This document shows positions 8,777 through 18,006 of a stretch of 64,000 nt of DNA, in pieces. This DNA comes from CBDIDH01 sp965277595 (GTDB lineage Bacteria; Planctomycetota; Planctomycetia; Isosphaerales; Isosphaeraceae), in contig CBDIDH010000001.1 in the NCBI GenBank assembly GCA_965277595.1, forward strand, positions 1,736,001 to 1,800,000, given 5' to 3'. The translations under genes and the position numbers were made by a program. Every line of letters starts with the position of its first letter. Within the stretch, counting starts at the first letter, position 1. The notes below the pieces were generated by a model, which saw only the letters and a list, made by a program, of their open reading frames with translations, was not told the origin of the DNA and ran no database searches.

Positions 8777-9106
8777 ATGAGCGATGACATCCCCTTGAAC
8801 TGGTTCCTTTACTTCGCCGCGGCCTCGTTTTGCATTGGCTTGCTCGGCGTCCTCCTGAGAAGGAACGCGATCGCCGTTTTGATGGCGATCGAGATCATGC
8901 TCAACGCGGCCAACGTGAACCTCGTCGCCTTCTGGCGTTATGGCCATCCCCCCGCGCACGAGGGGCCGCTGACGGGCGTGATGCTGGCCATCTTCGTGAT
9001 CACGATCGCCGCGTCCGAGGTTGCCGTCGGAATCGGCCTGATCCTGCTCTGTTACCGGCGCTGGAATGCCGCCGACGTCGATCGTTTTGATAGCCTTTCC
9101 GGCTGA
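8777..9106 (+). CDS. nuoK: NADH-quinone oxidoreductase subunit K
   Basis: A 109-residue subunit with three membrane segments, homologous to MrpC. The conserved glutamates in membrane helices are visible in LMAIEIMLNAANVNLVAF and IAASEVAVGIGLIL. GAAGGG lies eight bases before the ATG. Length and topology match the family. nuoN follows; a longer nuoN reading would overlap it, but the preferred nuoN start does not. Confidence 0.95.
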   Translation: MSDDIPLNWFLYFAAASFCIGLLGVLLRRNAIAVLMAIEIMLNAANVNLVAFWRYGHPPAHEGPLTGVMLAIFVITIAASEVAVGIGLILLCYRRWNAADVDRFDSLSG

Positions 9107-9161
9107 TTCGCCCGAATCTGGAACCGCCGACCCCGACCGACTGCCCGAAGGGCCCGAGCCG

Positions 9162-10958
9162 ATGCCCGTGAACGCCACCTTGACGGTCAACTTCCGCGAT
9201 TTCTTCGCCATCGGGCCCGAACTGGTGCTCGCCGCCTGGGGCCTCGTCGTGATCGCGGCCGACCTTGGACCCTGCCGGAAACTCACGTCCGAATCGAGGC
9301 GTCGGGTCGTTGGCGGGATCGCCATGCTGGGAGCGATCGCGACCCTGGCGGTCTCGATTCTCGCCCTTTTTATTCGGTTCTCGCCCGACGGCGTTGACTC
9401 GCCCCTGAACCTGACCGGGATCAACTACGCGAACACCCCCGACCCGACCCTCTTCTTCGGCACGATCGCCGGAGATTTGATGACCGAGTTCTTCAACGTC
9501 CTGCTCTCGACGCTTCTGGTCCTGGTCGTCTGGACGTCCACGGCCTGGTCCTTTACCGACGACTGGGGCGAATACTTCGCCCTGATCTTCTGGTCGACCG
9601 TCGGCATGATGCTCCTGATCGCCTCCGAGGAATTGCTCACCCTCTTCCTCACCCTGGAAACGATGACGATCTGCCTTTACCTCTGCACCGCCTTTGAAAA
9701 AGGGAAACGGCGGTCGGTCGAGGGGGGTCTCAAATATTTTGTCTACGGGTCGGTCTCCTCCGCGCTCTTTCTCTTTGGGCTAAGCCTGTTATATGGCCTC
9801 ACCGGGAGCACCCGGTTCGACGCGATTCATCAGGCGCTGACCCCCTTGCAAGGAGACTCGATCGGTCTGAAGGGGAACGTCGCCGGGGCCGCGGCCGTCC
9901 TGCTCATGCTCGTCGGATTCGGCTTCAAGATCGCCGCCGTTCCGTTTCACCAGTGGGCTCCCGACGCCTACGAAGGTGCCCCCGCGCCGGTGACCGCCTG
10001 GGTCGCGACCGGCTCGAAAATCGCCAGCTTCGTCGCCCTGATGAAGGTCTTGTTGAATGCTCTCGGCCCGTGGACAAACGGAGCGGGGGACCTGGCGAGT
10101 CCGGGCTGGCTCATGATCGTGGCCCTGCTGGCCGCGGCGTCGATGACCTACGGGAACTTCGCGGCGCTGGCGCAGAAGAATTTCAAGCGAATGCTCGCCT
10201 ATTCGTCGATCGCGCACGCGGGATACATGCTCGTGGGGGTCGCGGCGGCGGGGGTCTCGCTGAACCGAACCGAGGCGGCGGGGTCGGTCCTCTTTTACCT
10301 CGTCGTTTACGCTTTCGGCAACATCGGCGCCTTTGCCCTGGCGGCCTGGCTGGCACGCGACAGAGGGGGCGATTCGATCGAGGACCTCAACGGCCTGGCC
10401 CGCAACCACCCGGCGCTCGCGACCTGCGTCCTCCTCTTGATGCTCTCGCTGATCGGCATGCCGCCGCTGGGCGGATTCTTTGGCAAGCTTTACATGTTCA
10501 TGGAAGCGCTGGACGACTCAACGTATGGCAAGGCCGCGCACATGACGATGGTCTGGCTCGTCGCGCTCGGCCTGCTCAACAGTGTCGTCTCGGCTTTCTA
10601 TTACGTGAGGGTGCTGAAGGCAATGTTCTTGCGGGCGCCCGCCGATGGCCCGCCGCTGAGGTCGCCCCCCTCGTCGGTGGCGACAACGATCATGCTCTCG
10701 GCGGCCATCTCGCTGGGTTTTGGGCTCTTTCCCGCCCCCTTGATCTCGGCCATGAGGTCGGCCGCGGTCTCGATGCTATCGACCGACGGCGCGAACGTTT
10801 CGTACCCGAGTCCCCCAGCCGGTAGCGAGGTCACCGAACGTCGGACTGTTCCGGTGGCCCCGATCAATGAGACCACGCCAAAGACCTCCCCGGCCTATTG
10901 CCCGCCGACCTCGGCGCCGGGGCAGGGATCGGCCGCGGCCCTGAAGGTGAAGACCTGA
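9162..10958 (+). CDS. nuoN: NADH-quinone oxidoreductase subunit N
   Basis: A 598-residue antiporter-like proton-pumping subunit. Diagnostic parts are SEELLTLFLTLETMTI, FGFKIAAVPFHQWAPDAYEG (with the key lysine) and MLAYSSIAHAGYMLVG. The start at 9162 is preferred because GAAGGG lies nine bases upstream and the protein then begins with a normal short N-terminus; the in-frame ATG at 9066 overlaps nuoK. The last ~60 residues form a Pro/Thr/Ser-rich tail not typical of NuoN. It closes the cluster: no nuoL or nuoM follows, which is unusual because N, M and L are normally adjacent. Confidence 0.95.
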   Translation: MPVNATLTVNFRDFFAIGPELVLAAWGLVVIAADLGPCRKLTSESRRRVVGGIAMLGAIATLAVSILALFIRFSPDGVDSPLNLTGINYANTPDPTLFFGTIAGDLMTEFFNVLLSTLLVLVVWTSTAWSFTDDWGEYFALIFWSTVGMMLLIASEELLTLFLTLETMTICLYLCTAFEKGKRRSVEGGLKYFVYGSVSSALFLFGLSLLYGLTGSTRFDAIHQALTPLQGDSIGLKGNVAGAAAVLLMLVGFGFKIAAVPFHQWAPDAYEGAPAPVTAWVATGSKIASFVALMKVLLNALGPWTNGAGDLASPGWLMIVALLAAASMTYGNFAALAQKNFKRMLAYSSIAHAGYMLVGVAAAGVSLNRTEAAGSVLFYLVVYAFGNIGAFALAAWLARDRGGDSIEDLNGLARNHPALATCVLLLMLSLIGMPPLGGFFGKLYMFMEALDDSTYGKAAHMTMVWLVALGLLNSVVSAFYYVRVLKAMFLRAPADGPPLRSPPSSVATTIMLSAAISLGFGLFPAPLISAMRSAAVSMLSTDGANVSYPSPPAGSEVTERRTVPVAPINETTPKTSPAYCPPTSAPGQGSAAALKVKT

Positions 10959-11047
10959 CGAGTTAAGACAAAACGCACAGCGCACCCCCTTTCGAGACCG
11001 TTCTGGGGCCGACGACCTTTCGCCGAGAGAAGAGAGACGGAACCGCG

Positions 11048-11455
11048 ATGGCGATCATCAACACACTCGCGAAATGCCTGGACAGCCCGTACCTGTTCGT
11101 CGACAAGGACGCGCCGACGCGGATCGGCGCCTTGCTGACCAAGGCCGGCGATCGCATCGAGGCCGCGGCGAATATTCAAGAGACCGGCCAGGGCGATCCC
11201 GCCGACATCAGCTTTCTGAGCTATGAGGCAATGTTCTGCTGTCTCCGGGCGCTTGTCTATGCCAAGGGGTATCGCGAGGCGGGCCTTCGCTGTCTCTTGC
11301 TCGCCTGCGAGCAACTCTATATTCGCCCCGGCTTGCTCGATGCGGAACATATTCACGCGTTTGAACGGGCTCAGGGCTTGAAAACGCCGCCGGACGAAAA
11401 CCTGGTGGCGGCCTCGTCGCTGGTCCGGCGGACGCTTGAGCTGCTGGGCCAGTAA
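11048..11455 (+). CDS. Small alpha-helical hypothetical protein (HEPN-like?)
   Basis: A 135-residue soluble protein dominated by helices: SYEAMFCCLRALVYAKGYREAGL fits the shape of HEPN-type four-helix proteins, followed by CLLLACEQLYI and HIHAFERAQGL. The canonical HEPN RxxxxH motif is not obvious, so this is only a fold-level suggestion. It lies 90 bp behind nuoN and 95 bp before the rhomboid gene on the same strand, and could be the last gene of the nuo transcript or an independent unit. Confidence 0.55.
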   Translation: MAIINTLAKCLDSPYLFVDKDAPTRIGALLTKAGDRIEAAANIQETGQGDPADISFLSYEAMFCCLRALVYAKGYREAGLRCLLLACEQLYIRPGLLDAEHIHAFERAQGLKTPPDENLVAASSLVRRTLELLGQ

Positions 11456-11550
11456 CGCGGGAAAATCGCAATTTTGCGACGACCTTCGATCGAGCATTGA
11501 TTGTTTGTAAGGATGATTCGTTGCGCCAGATTGGCACGCTTCCAAGGACG

Positions 11551-12423
11551 ATGGACCCGAGAATCCTCGGTGACTACCTGCTCGCGCAAGGGGTCACGTC
11601 GAGGGCCATTGAATCGCCCGAAGGGTGGGCGATCTGGGTCCACAACGAGGATCATGTCGCGCGGGCAAGCGAAGCCCTCGCGGCGTTCGAACGCGATCCA
11701 AACGACCCCCGGTTCGCCGACGCCGCAACCGCCGCGAAGCTGGAACGGGAAAAAGCGGAGGCGCTCGACCGCCAGTATCGCAAGAATGTCCGCGACCTCT
11801 CGGGCAGACTCGACCACATTCCGCTGCGTCGACGCCCGGTCACGATGATCCTGGCGACCGTCTGCATTGTCCTGTTTCTCATCGGCGGCATCAACGCGAA
11901 AGCCAGCTTCACGCTTCGCGACGACCTCTGCTTCTTCCCTCGCGAAGACATCGCCCGGCCCGACGACAAGGCGCATGGGCTTGATGCGATCTATCGGGGC
12001 GAAATCTGGAGGCTCGTGACGCCCATTTTTCTCCACGGCGGTTTGCTCCACATCTTTTTCAACCTGACGGCGATCGTGCCCGTGGGAACGGCCATCGAGG
12101 TACGACGCGGAAGCTGGACCCTGGTCTTGCTCGTCCTGGTCTCGGCAATCGTCTCGAATCTCGGCGAATATGTGTATCAGGTCAATTTCAAGGACCACCT
12201 CAACCCGTGGGTCGGAATCTCGGGGGTTGCCTTCGCGATGCTCGGCTATGTCTGGATGAAGGGGTTGTTTGAACCCGAGCACGGCATCGGCCTGCCAACG
12301 AGCACGGTCCGGTTCATGCTTCTCTGGCTGGTGATCGGCTTCAGCGGCTTCCTTCCAATCGCCAATGGCGCCCATCTCGCCGGCCTGATTTCCGGGATGC
12401 TCTTTGGCCTGGCCAGGTTCTGA
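11551..12423 (+). CDS. Rhomboid family intramembrane serine protease
   Basis: A 290-residue protein. Residues 1-~100 are a cytosolic domain resembling the N-terminal domain of GlpG, with a charged helix (AKLEREKAEALDRQY). Six or so membrane segments follow. The rhomboid core is intact: EIWRLVTPIFLHGGLLHIFF, the catalytic serine in VGISGVAFAM (about Ser224) and the catalytic histidine in GAHLAGL (about His275). The ATG at 11551 follows AAGGA; an upstream TTG at 11497 is unlikely. It should cleave membrane proteins within the bilayer. The substrate is unknown. The next gene begins nine bases downstream. Confidence 0.9.
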   Translation: MDPRILGDYLLAQGVTSRAIESPEGWAIWVHNEDHVARASEALAAFERDPNDPRFADAATAAKLEREKAEALDRQYRKNVRDLSGRLDHIPLRRRPVTMILATVCIVLFLIGGINAKASFTLRDDLCFFPREDIARPDDKAHGLDAIYRGEIWRLVTPIFLHGGLLHIFFNLTAIVPVGTAIEVRRGSWTLVLLVLVSAIVSNLGEYVYQVNFKDHLNPWVGISGVAFAMLGYVWMKGLFEPEHGIGLPTSTVRFMLLWLVIGFSGFLPIANGAHLAGLISGMLFGLARF

Positions 12424-12431
12424 GAGTCTCG

Positions 12432-13466
12432 ATGTCCACCGATCCCCGCCCCGACTTTCAGACCCATTCCGATCAGGCCGAACCGGTCGATCTCTCGGTT
12501 TTGATCCCCGTTTACAACGAGGTCGACAACGTTGAACCGCTCCACGCGGAACTCGACCGCGTCTTGCGACCGACGGGCCTTCGCTATGAGTTGATCTTCG
12601 TCGACGATGGCTCGGTCGACGGCACGGTGGCCCGGCTCTCGGCGATTCAGGCCGCCGATCCCGACCACGTTCTTCTCGCCCTCTTGCGGCGCAATTGCGG
12701 TCAGACCGCCGCTCTCTCCGCGGCGCTCGACCTGGCGCGAGGCGCCGTGCTCGTGCCGATGGACGGCGACCGCCAGAACGATCCGGCCGACATTCCCAGG
12801 CTCCTGGAACGGATCGGTCAGGGCTTTGACGTCGTCTCGGGCTGGCGACGCGACCGCAAGGATACGTTCCTGACCCGAAAGGTTCCGTCGTGGATCGCCA
12901 ATCGGCTGGTCGCGCGGCTCTCGGGGGTCGCGCTTCATGACTTCGGCTGTACCTTGAAGGCATATCGCAGGCAGGTTCTCGAAGGGGTCCGGCTTTACGG
13001 CGAGATGCACCGATTTATCCCGATCTTCGCGACCTGGCAAGGGGCGAAGGTCACCGAGCTGGTCGTCAACCATCGGCCGAGGACCGCCGGCCGGACCAAA
13101 TATGGCCTGACGCGCACCTTCAACGTCGTCCTCGACCTGATCTTGATCCGGTTTTTTCAGAAATACGCGCAGCGGCCGATCCACTTTTTCGGGCGGATCG
13201 GCCTGCTCTCGCTGGTTCTGAGCGCGGGATCGTTCGTGGCGATGCTTTATTTCAAGTACATTTTCCCGTTTCCGACGGGTCTGCGACGTCCTCCCAAGAG
13301 TTTCGTCGAGACCCCCTTGCCGGTCCTCACGGTGATGTTTTTCCTCGCCGGAGTGATGAGCATCATGCACGGCCTTGTCGCCGAGATGGTGATGCGGACC
13401 TATTACGAGTCGCAGCACAAGACGACGTACCTGCTCGGCGAGGTGCGACGCGGGCCGAAGGTTTGA
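12432..13466 (+). CDS. Glycosyltransferase family 2, polyprenyl-phosphate type
   Basis: A 344-residue membrane-anchored glycosyltransferase of the DPM1/GtrB/ArnC type. The GT-A catalytic part shows VLIPVYNEVDNVEPL, FVDDGSVDGT and PMDGDRQNDPADIP, the last being the metal-binding acidic motif. The C-terminal third has two membrane segments (residues ~250-270 and ~295-315). Such enzymes transfer a sugar from a nucleotide donor to undecaprenyl phosphate on the cytosolic face. It follows the rhomboid gene by nine bases, so the two are likely co-transcribed. Sugar specificity cannot be read from sequence. Confidence 0.9.
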   Translation: MSTDPRPDFQTHSDQAEPVDLSVLIPVYNEVDNVEPLHAELDRVLRPTGLRYELIFVDDGSVDGTVARLSAIQAADPDHVLLALLRRNCGQTAALSAALDLARGAVLVPMDGDRQNDPADIPRLLERIGQGFDVVSGWRRDRKDTFLTRKVPSWIANRLVARLSGVALHDFGCTLKAYRRQVLEGVRLYGEMHRFIPIFATWQGAKVTELVVNHRPRTAGRTKYGLTRTFNVVLDLILIRFFQKYAQRPIHFFGRIGLLSLVLSAGSFVAMLYFKYIFPFPTGLRRPPKSFVETPLPVLTVMFFLAGVMSIMHGLVAEMVMRTYYESQHKTTYLLGEVRRGPKV

Positions 13467-14115
13467 GGGGCAAGGGGGGTCTGCGGTCGCGAGGAAACCT
13501 TTCGATCGCGGGTCCTGGAAGATTGCAAAGTCGGTCACTTCAATGACCAATGTCCGATGACCAAAGAGGCGAAATTTTTCGGTCATTGGTCATCGGGACT
13601 TCGCAATTCTCCTGATCCGGGGCCAGGAGGATTGCAAAGTCAGTAATTTCCATGACCAATAGGGTTGTTGCGGAATAGCCGTAAGGTCAAAGGGCAGAAG
13701 GACATGGGACAAAAGGGGAAATCCGCCCTTTGTCCTTGTGTCCTTTGACCTTACGTCAAAAACAGTCCCTAATACGCAAAAACCCTAATGACCAAGGCCC
13801 GATGACAAAAGAGGCGAAATTTTTCGGTCATTGGTTATCGGTCATCGGGACTTTGCAATTCTCCTGATCCGGGGCCTTGCTCATGGACCCCCCGAACCGG
13901 CTCGGTTACGATGAATTCCTCGATTCTTCACAGACATGGAAACGACAAAATTCGCGCGCGAGTCGGTCACCCGACCGGTTCCTTTTGAACTGGCCTTCTG
14001 GCAGGTTCTGGTGGAAACCGACGGTCCGGGGGCCGGGTTGCGTTCGATGACTTTCATAAATTCATCGCGACGATCCGGTCGTCGGCAACTCGGCCTTGCT
14101 TGAAGGGGGAATTCG
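13467..14115. repeat. Repeat-filled intergenic region
   Basis: No gene is supported in this 649-bp spacer. It holds two copies of a ~100-bp palindromic unit (outer arms GATTGCAAAGTC and its near complement, inner arms built from ATGACCAATG-type units) at about 13518-13612 and 13627-13870. The second copy is split by a distinct 126-bp palindrome annotated separately. The remaining ~230 bp before the DUF1559 gene show no recognisable feature except its ribosome binding site. Confidence 0.7.
13661..13786 (+). repeat. Nested palindromic element, copy 1
   Basis: A 126-bp element running from AGGGTTGTTGCGG to CAAAAACCCT. Its inner arms GTAAGGTCAAAGG and CCTTTGACCTTAC are exact complements and can form a long hairpin. 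It interrupts a larger palindrome between ATGACCAAT and AATGACCAA. A close copy in the opposite orientation lies at 53905-54024. There is no coding capacity; it resembles a MITE or REP-like unit. Confidence 0.75.
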
Positions 14116-15033
14116 ATGCGCAGGCGAGGGTTCACACTGATCGAGCTTCTGGTGGTGATCGCGATCATCGGCGTCCTCGTCGCCCTGCTCTTGCCGGCGG
14201 TGCAATCGGCGCGCGAGGCCGCGAGGCGTTCGCAATGCGTCAACAACCTGAAGCAGATCGGCCTTGCGCTGTTCAATTACGAGACGACGCTTCGCGTCTT
14301 TCCCTACGGCGCGGGAACCTGTTGCCCGATCTCTCCAGGGGCCAACTGGCTGATCATGATCTACCCGAATATGGAGCAGTCTTCACTTTACAACGCGTAC
14401 AACTCCAGTCTCTACGGCACCTCGCCCGCCAACACGACGGTGGCGCTGGCGTCGCTGGGCAACCTCTCCTGTCCGTCCGACCCGGCCGCGGGCGCGCTGC
14501 GGCTCATGGACCGAGACACGATCGGGACCGCGGTCGGCCTCTGGTACGCGGGGAACATGGGGCCGTCGAACATGGACAACCTCTGCAAGTTCTGCCCGCC
14601 GACGCCCGCCTCGCCGGGGACCGTCGGCCCGCAGTCGTATTGCAGCCAGGGAAACTGGGGGGTCGACAATAACAACCGGCTCGTCGGCTTCTTCGCGAGG
14701 GCTCCGATCTGTCAGCGGATCGCCGCGGTGACCGACGGAATGAGCAATACCCTGATGCTTGGCGAGACCCTCCCCGCGCAGTGTGCTTTCTTTTACAACG
14801 TCAGCCAGAATTTTCCCGTCGCGGGAACGACCATTCCCAACAACCGTTTTGACCTCAAAAACCCGACCGATTATGCCAATAGTTGTGGATTCAAGAGCTT
14901 TCACGGCGGCGGCGTGAATTTCGCGATGGGCGACGGCAGCGTCCGGTTTATCAAAACAGGGATCAACTATCAAACGTTCAACGCCATTGGTTCCTCGCGG
15001 CTTCGCGAGGTGGTCTCGGCCGACAATTATTGA
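14116..15033 (+). CDS. DUF1559 protein with type II pseudopilin N-terminus
   Basis: A 305-residue protein starting with RRRGFTLIELLVVIAIIGVL, the prepilin cleavage and methylation motif (G/FTLIE) followed by the assembly helix. Then comes the DUF1559 (SBP_bac_10) domain: VQSAREAARRSQCVNNLKQI near residue 40 and the typical C-terminal FHGGGVNFAMGDGSVRFIK. Planctomycetes carry dozens of such genes. They are thought to form pseudopilus-like structures, but their role is unproven. A GGGGG lies a few bases before the ATG. A small lipoprotein follows directly, a common pairing in this phylum. Confidence 0.93.
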   Translation: MRRRGFTLIELLVVIAIIGVLVALLLPAVQSAREAARRSQCVNNLKQIGLALFNYETTLRVFPYGAGTCCPISPGANWLIMIYPNMEQSSLYNAYNSSLYGTSPANTTVALASLGNLSCPSDPAAGALRLMDRDTIGTAVGLWYAGNMGPSNMDNLCKFCPPTPASPGTVGPQSYCSQGNWGVDNNNRLVGFFARAPICQRIAAVTDGMSNTLMLGETLPAQCAFFYNVSQNFPVAGTTIPNNRFDLKNPTDYANSCGFKSFHGGGVNFAMGDGSVRFIKTGINYQTFNAIGSSRLREVVSADNY

Positions 15034-15082
15034 GCGCCGGGGCGATCGATCCACGGGCTTTCGAGGAAGGATGGCGCATCCA

Positions 15083-15562
15083 ATGGTCGCTCGGGACAGT
15101 TGGACGGTTCGAACACTCCGATCGTTTCCCTTTCTCAACGCGGGTTTGGTTCTCTTCGTCGCGATCGGTTGCGGGGGTGTCGAGCAGGAGAAAGGGTTGA
15201 CCCCGGTCTCGGGCCGCGTGACCCTGAATGGCGGCCCCTGGCCGCACCCGGGTCAGATCATTTTCACGCCGACGGCCGCGGGCAAGGATGCCAAGGCGTC
15301 CACGGTGTCGTATGTCGCCGATTTCGGGACCGATGGCAACTTCACGGTGATCACGCCAACGGCCAACGGCATGAAACCGGGGCGTTACTGGGTCTCCGTC
15401 GATTGCACGGACGGGCCGCCCAAGATGCCTGTCTCGGGCGAGAAGATCGAGGATAAAAACGTCGCGCCCGAGAAGTACCGCAATCCCAACACCAGCGGTT
15501 TAAACCTTGATGTCCCGGCGGACAAGGCGACGACGGCGACCTTTGACGTGAAGTCAAAATGA
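15083..15562 (+). CDS. Small transthyretin-like lipoprotein
   Basis: About 159 residues from the ATG at 15083, which lies 12 bases behind AGGAAGG; an ATG at 15071 is immediately adjacent to that signal and so less likely. The N-terminus is a lipoprotein signal with the lipobox-like VAIGC around residue 30. The rest (PVSGRVTLNGGPWPHPGQI, GMKPGRYWVSVD) resembles the carboxypeptidase-regulatory or transthyretin-like beta domain seen in many short planctomycete lipoproteins encoded beside DUF1559 genes. Probably membrane-anchored and periplasmic; function unknown. Confidence 0.8.
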   Translation: MVARDSWTVRTLRSFPFLNAGLVLFVAIGCGGVEQEKGLTPVSGRVTLNGGPWPHPGQIIFTPTAAGKDAKASTVSYVADFGTDGNFTVITPTANGMKPGRYWVSVDCTDGPPKMPVSGEKIEDKNVAPEKYRNPNTSGLNLDVPADKATTATFDVKSK

Positions 15563-15597
15563 TCGCGTCGTTTGACGGTTGGCGTCAAGATTTTGAT

Positions 15598-17973
15598 TCA
15601 ATCCCGATGCGGTACTGAGGGTGCGGTCTGTTCTGCTTGAGGTTCGGGGGCGAAGACGTCGGCGGGCAAGTCACCGGGGCGCGTGGGAGGCGTCAGGAAG
15701 CTTTTGCAATCGTCGGCCGCCAGGACGAAGACAGGCCCGTCGTGGCCGATCGCCGTTGTCGCCACGAAGTTCGACGGATTGATCGCGTTGCCAACCCGAA
15801 GGATCACCGAGGTCGGTTTGGCCGAAGCTTTGAGCCGAAGGGTGACCGAGACGCCCGGCGGGCTCAGGCCCGACTGGTCGGGAATCGGCCCGGTGTACTG
15901 AAGGAAGCGCGGGGTCTTGAGGTTAGAAAGCGTTTTCAAGATCGCCGAGGTCTGGCCGAGGTTGAACCCGCCTGGATCGTAACCGGGCGAAACGGCCCAG
16001 GATGGAGCCTGACCGGGGGCTCGACCTTGCTTTTCCAGAGAGATCGTCCGCGATGGCCAGGCCAGGACAAGTCGTTCGACATCGTCGGGCGTAAATTTGA
16101 GAATCTGATGGTCGTGAAACTCCGCCTCGAACTGGCTGACGACCTGCGGATTCAAGGTGAAAACATCCGAATCGCCCTCGATGTTTGCGTAAAGAGCGCC
16201 ATCGTTCGGTTTCGCCTTGCCAATCCGGAGAACCTTCGGCGTGGCGGCGGTTGATGACTTGCCTCCTTGAAGCCTCCATTTCACGCGCAGGGTCGGGGCA
16301 TCCAGGCCATAATCGCCGCCTGATCCGACCTGGCTGCTTTCCCAGGCCTCGGCGCGAAGATGGCCGAGCGTCAAGAGCATCGAGGTCACGGCCGATTCAT
16401 CGGCCGGGGCCTTCAACGGTTCGGTCAACGTCCAGTGCAATCCCTTGCCGCCGACCGAAAGCGGCGCGGCGACCTCGACGATGGACCGGCCGTGCTCGAT
16501 CGTCACGCTGGCAAACTCCGTTGGCGGGATCGACAGCAGTGTTCGGTCGCGAAAGGCGAAGGCGTTCAAGGGCATCGCTTCGAGGATCGAATCGGGCAAG
16601 GCAAGAATCGTGGTGTCGCCGCCGATCTGGCCATAAACCGACTTCCTGAGCGGGTCGCGTCGGCCGAGCGTGAGGTCAAACGCCGGTTCGCCTTTCGGTT
16701 CGGCGGCCGAGGCGTTGGACGTGGACGACGACTCCCAGCCGACGATGTGAAAATAGGGGTTATTCAGACGAGGATCGTTGACCTGCGAGGGTTCGAGAAA
16801 GGTGCTCGCTTTCAGGTCGGCAAGCTGCGTCAGCAGAGTTTGCACCTTGCTTCGGTCGGCCGATTCGACGGTGGGTCCCAGGCGCTTCCAGCCGGTCGGC
16901 GTCAGGGCGAGGTCGAAGAGGTTCTTGTCGCGGGTCGTGATCCGAAGGCGGTCGATGCGGTCGGGTTTGAGGTCGAGAACCGTCTGACTTCGAAGACCGT
17001 TGGCGCCGGGGATCGCCTCGCGAAGGCGCTTGACGTCGACTTGGATCACGTCGTTCTGATCGCCGCGCATCGCATAAACATTCTCGGCCTTGTCGGGAAC
17101 ACCTTTACCGAGCAAGAGCGTTTGCGGCTTGCCGCTTCCTTCAAACGGGGTCACGGTGATGGACATCGCGGGATTGTCGAGACCATAAGGAGAAAGGTCG
17201 CGGACGTCATCGGCGACAAACGAGGCATCGCCGTTGGTGAGGCGAAGGGCGGAGAGTTCGGCGACGAGACCCTCAACCTTGTCGCCATCGGCGGGAACCT
17301 TGAACGGCTTTTCCAGGCGCCAGCGGCGGTCGTCGCGACGGAGAAGGATCTTCTGGTTGGCCTTTGATTCCAAAATCGAGACGTCCTTGACCCGGAACGA
17401 AGGGACGTGAAAGACCACGGTGTCGCGCCACTTCAACGCGGGCAAGGTCCAGGCCGTGAGCGGACCTTTGTCAACGACCTCGATCCCGGTGGTTGCGTCG
17501 CCCGGTCGCACATAAAGGCGGCCGTTCTTTTCCAGGCCGAGGTCGAGCGTCGCCTCGGGCGTCTTCTTTCCCTTGACGTAAACCTTCACGGCCCCTTCCG
17601 GTTGGGCGAGGCCGTAAGGCGAGGGGTCGCCGCCGATCGTCCCGGCGTCGGGCGACTTGCGCAGGTCCTTGAGGTTCCGCGCCAGGGTTTCGACGAGTTC
17701 GGCGTCGGCCGCGGCGTCGATGGGTTCGAGCAGTTGCCATTCGCGTTCGCCTCGCCGTTCGGCGACGATCCGCCCCTTGACCGGGCCGCCTTTGCGATCG
17801 ATTTCGATCCGGTTGATCTCGGCAACGGGGGTGTCAATCAACTCGGGCAAGATCCGATTGAGAAGCTCGCGGTGTCGGGCGCGGTCGGGAATGGCCGAAT
17901 AATCGGCCCACCAGAGCACACAGACGCCGGCCAGGAAGAGGATCATCAGGACGACGGTGGTACGGTGTCGCAT
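15598..17973 (-). CDS. DUF4340 domain protein of a Gld-type ABC locus
   Basis: About 791 residues from the ATG at 17973 (an in-frame TTG at 17991 is less likely). One N-terminal membrane anchor (VVLMILFLAGVCVLWWAD) precedes a long extracytoplasmic part made of repeated DUF4340-like units. The recurring phrases 'SPYGLAQPEGAVKVYV', 'SPYGLDNPAMSITV' and 'GDYGLDAPTLRVKW' mark at least three copies. DUF4340 proteins occur next to GldG-like proteins and an ABC-2 exporter, exactly as here. They are thought to work with the exporter in surface or envelope processes; the substrate is unknown. It is the last gene of a four-gene minus-strand unit. Confidence 0.85.
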   Translation of the reverse strand: MRHRTTVVLMILFLAGVCVLWWADYSAIPDRARHRELLNRILPELIDTPVAEINRIEIDRKGGPVKGRIVAERRGEREWQLLEPIDAAADAELVETLARNLKDLRKSPDAGTIGGDPSPYGLAQPEGAVKVYVKGKKTPEATLDLGLEKNGRLYVRPGDATTGIEVVDKGPLTAWTLPALKWRDTVVFHVPSFRVKDVSILESKANQKILLRRDDRRWRLEKPFKVPADGDKVEGLVAELSALRLTNGDASFVADDVRDLSPYGLDNPAMSITVTPFEGSGKPQTLLLGKGVPDKAENVYAMRGDQNDVIQVDVKRLREAIPGANGLRSQTVLDLKPDRIDRLRITTRDKNLFDLALTPTGWKRLGPTVESADRSKVQTLLTQLADLKASTFLEPSQVNDPRLNNPYFHIVGWESSSTSNASAAEPKGEPAFDLTLGRRDPLRKSVYGQIGGDTTILALPDSILEAMPLNAFAFRDRTLLSIPPTEFASVTIEHGRSIVEVAAPLSVGGKGLHWTLTEPLKAPADESAVTSMLLTLGHLRAEAWESSQVGSGGDYGLDAPTLRVKWRLQGGKSSTAATPKVLRIGKAKPNDGALYANIEGDSDVFTLNPQVVSQFEAEFHDHQILKFTPDDVERLVLAWPSRTISLEKQGRAPGQAPSWAVSPGYDPGGFNLGQTSAILKTLSNLKTPRFLQYTGPIPDQSGLSPPGVSVTLRLKASAKPTSVILRVGNAINPSNFVATTAIGHDGPVFVLAADDCKSFLTPPTRPGDLPADVFAPEPQAEQTAPSVPHRD

Positions 17974-18006
17974 CGCGTGGCTCAGTGTCAAAAAAGGGGC
18001 GGTCGG

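Noticed and set aside
7802..9424. 540-codon antisense frame across nuoJ-nuoK-nuoN
   Set aside because: Composition very rich in Arg, Asp and Gly as in shadow frames; it crosses three well identified genes.
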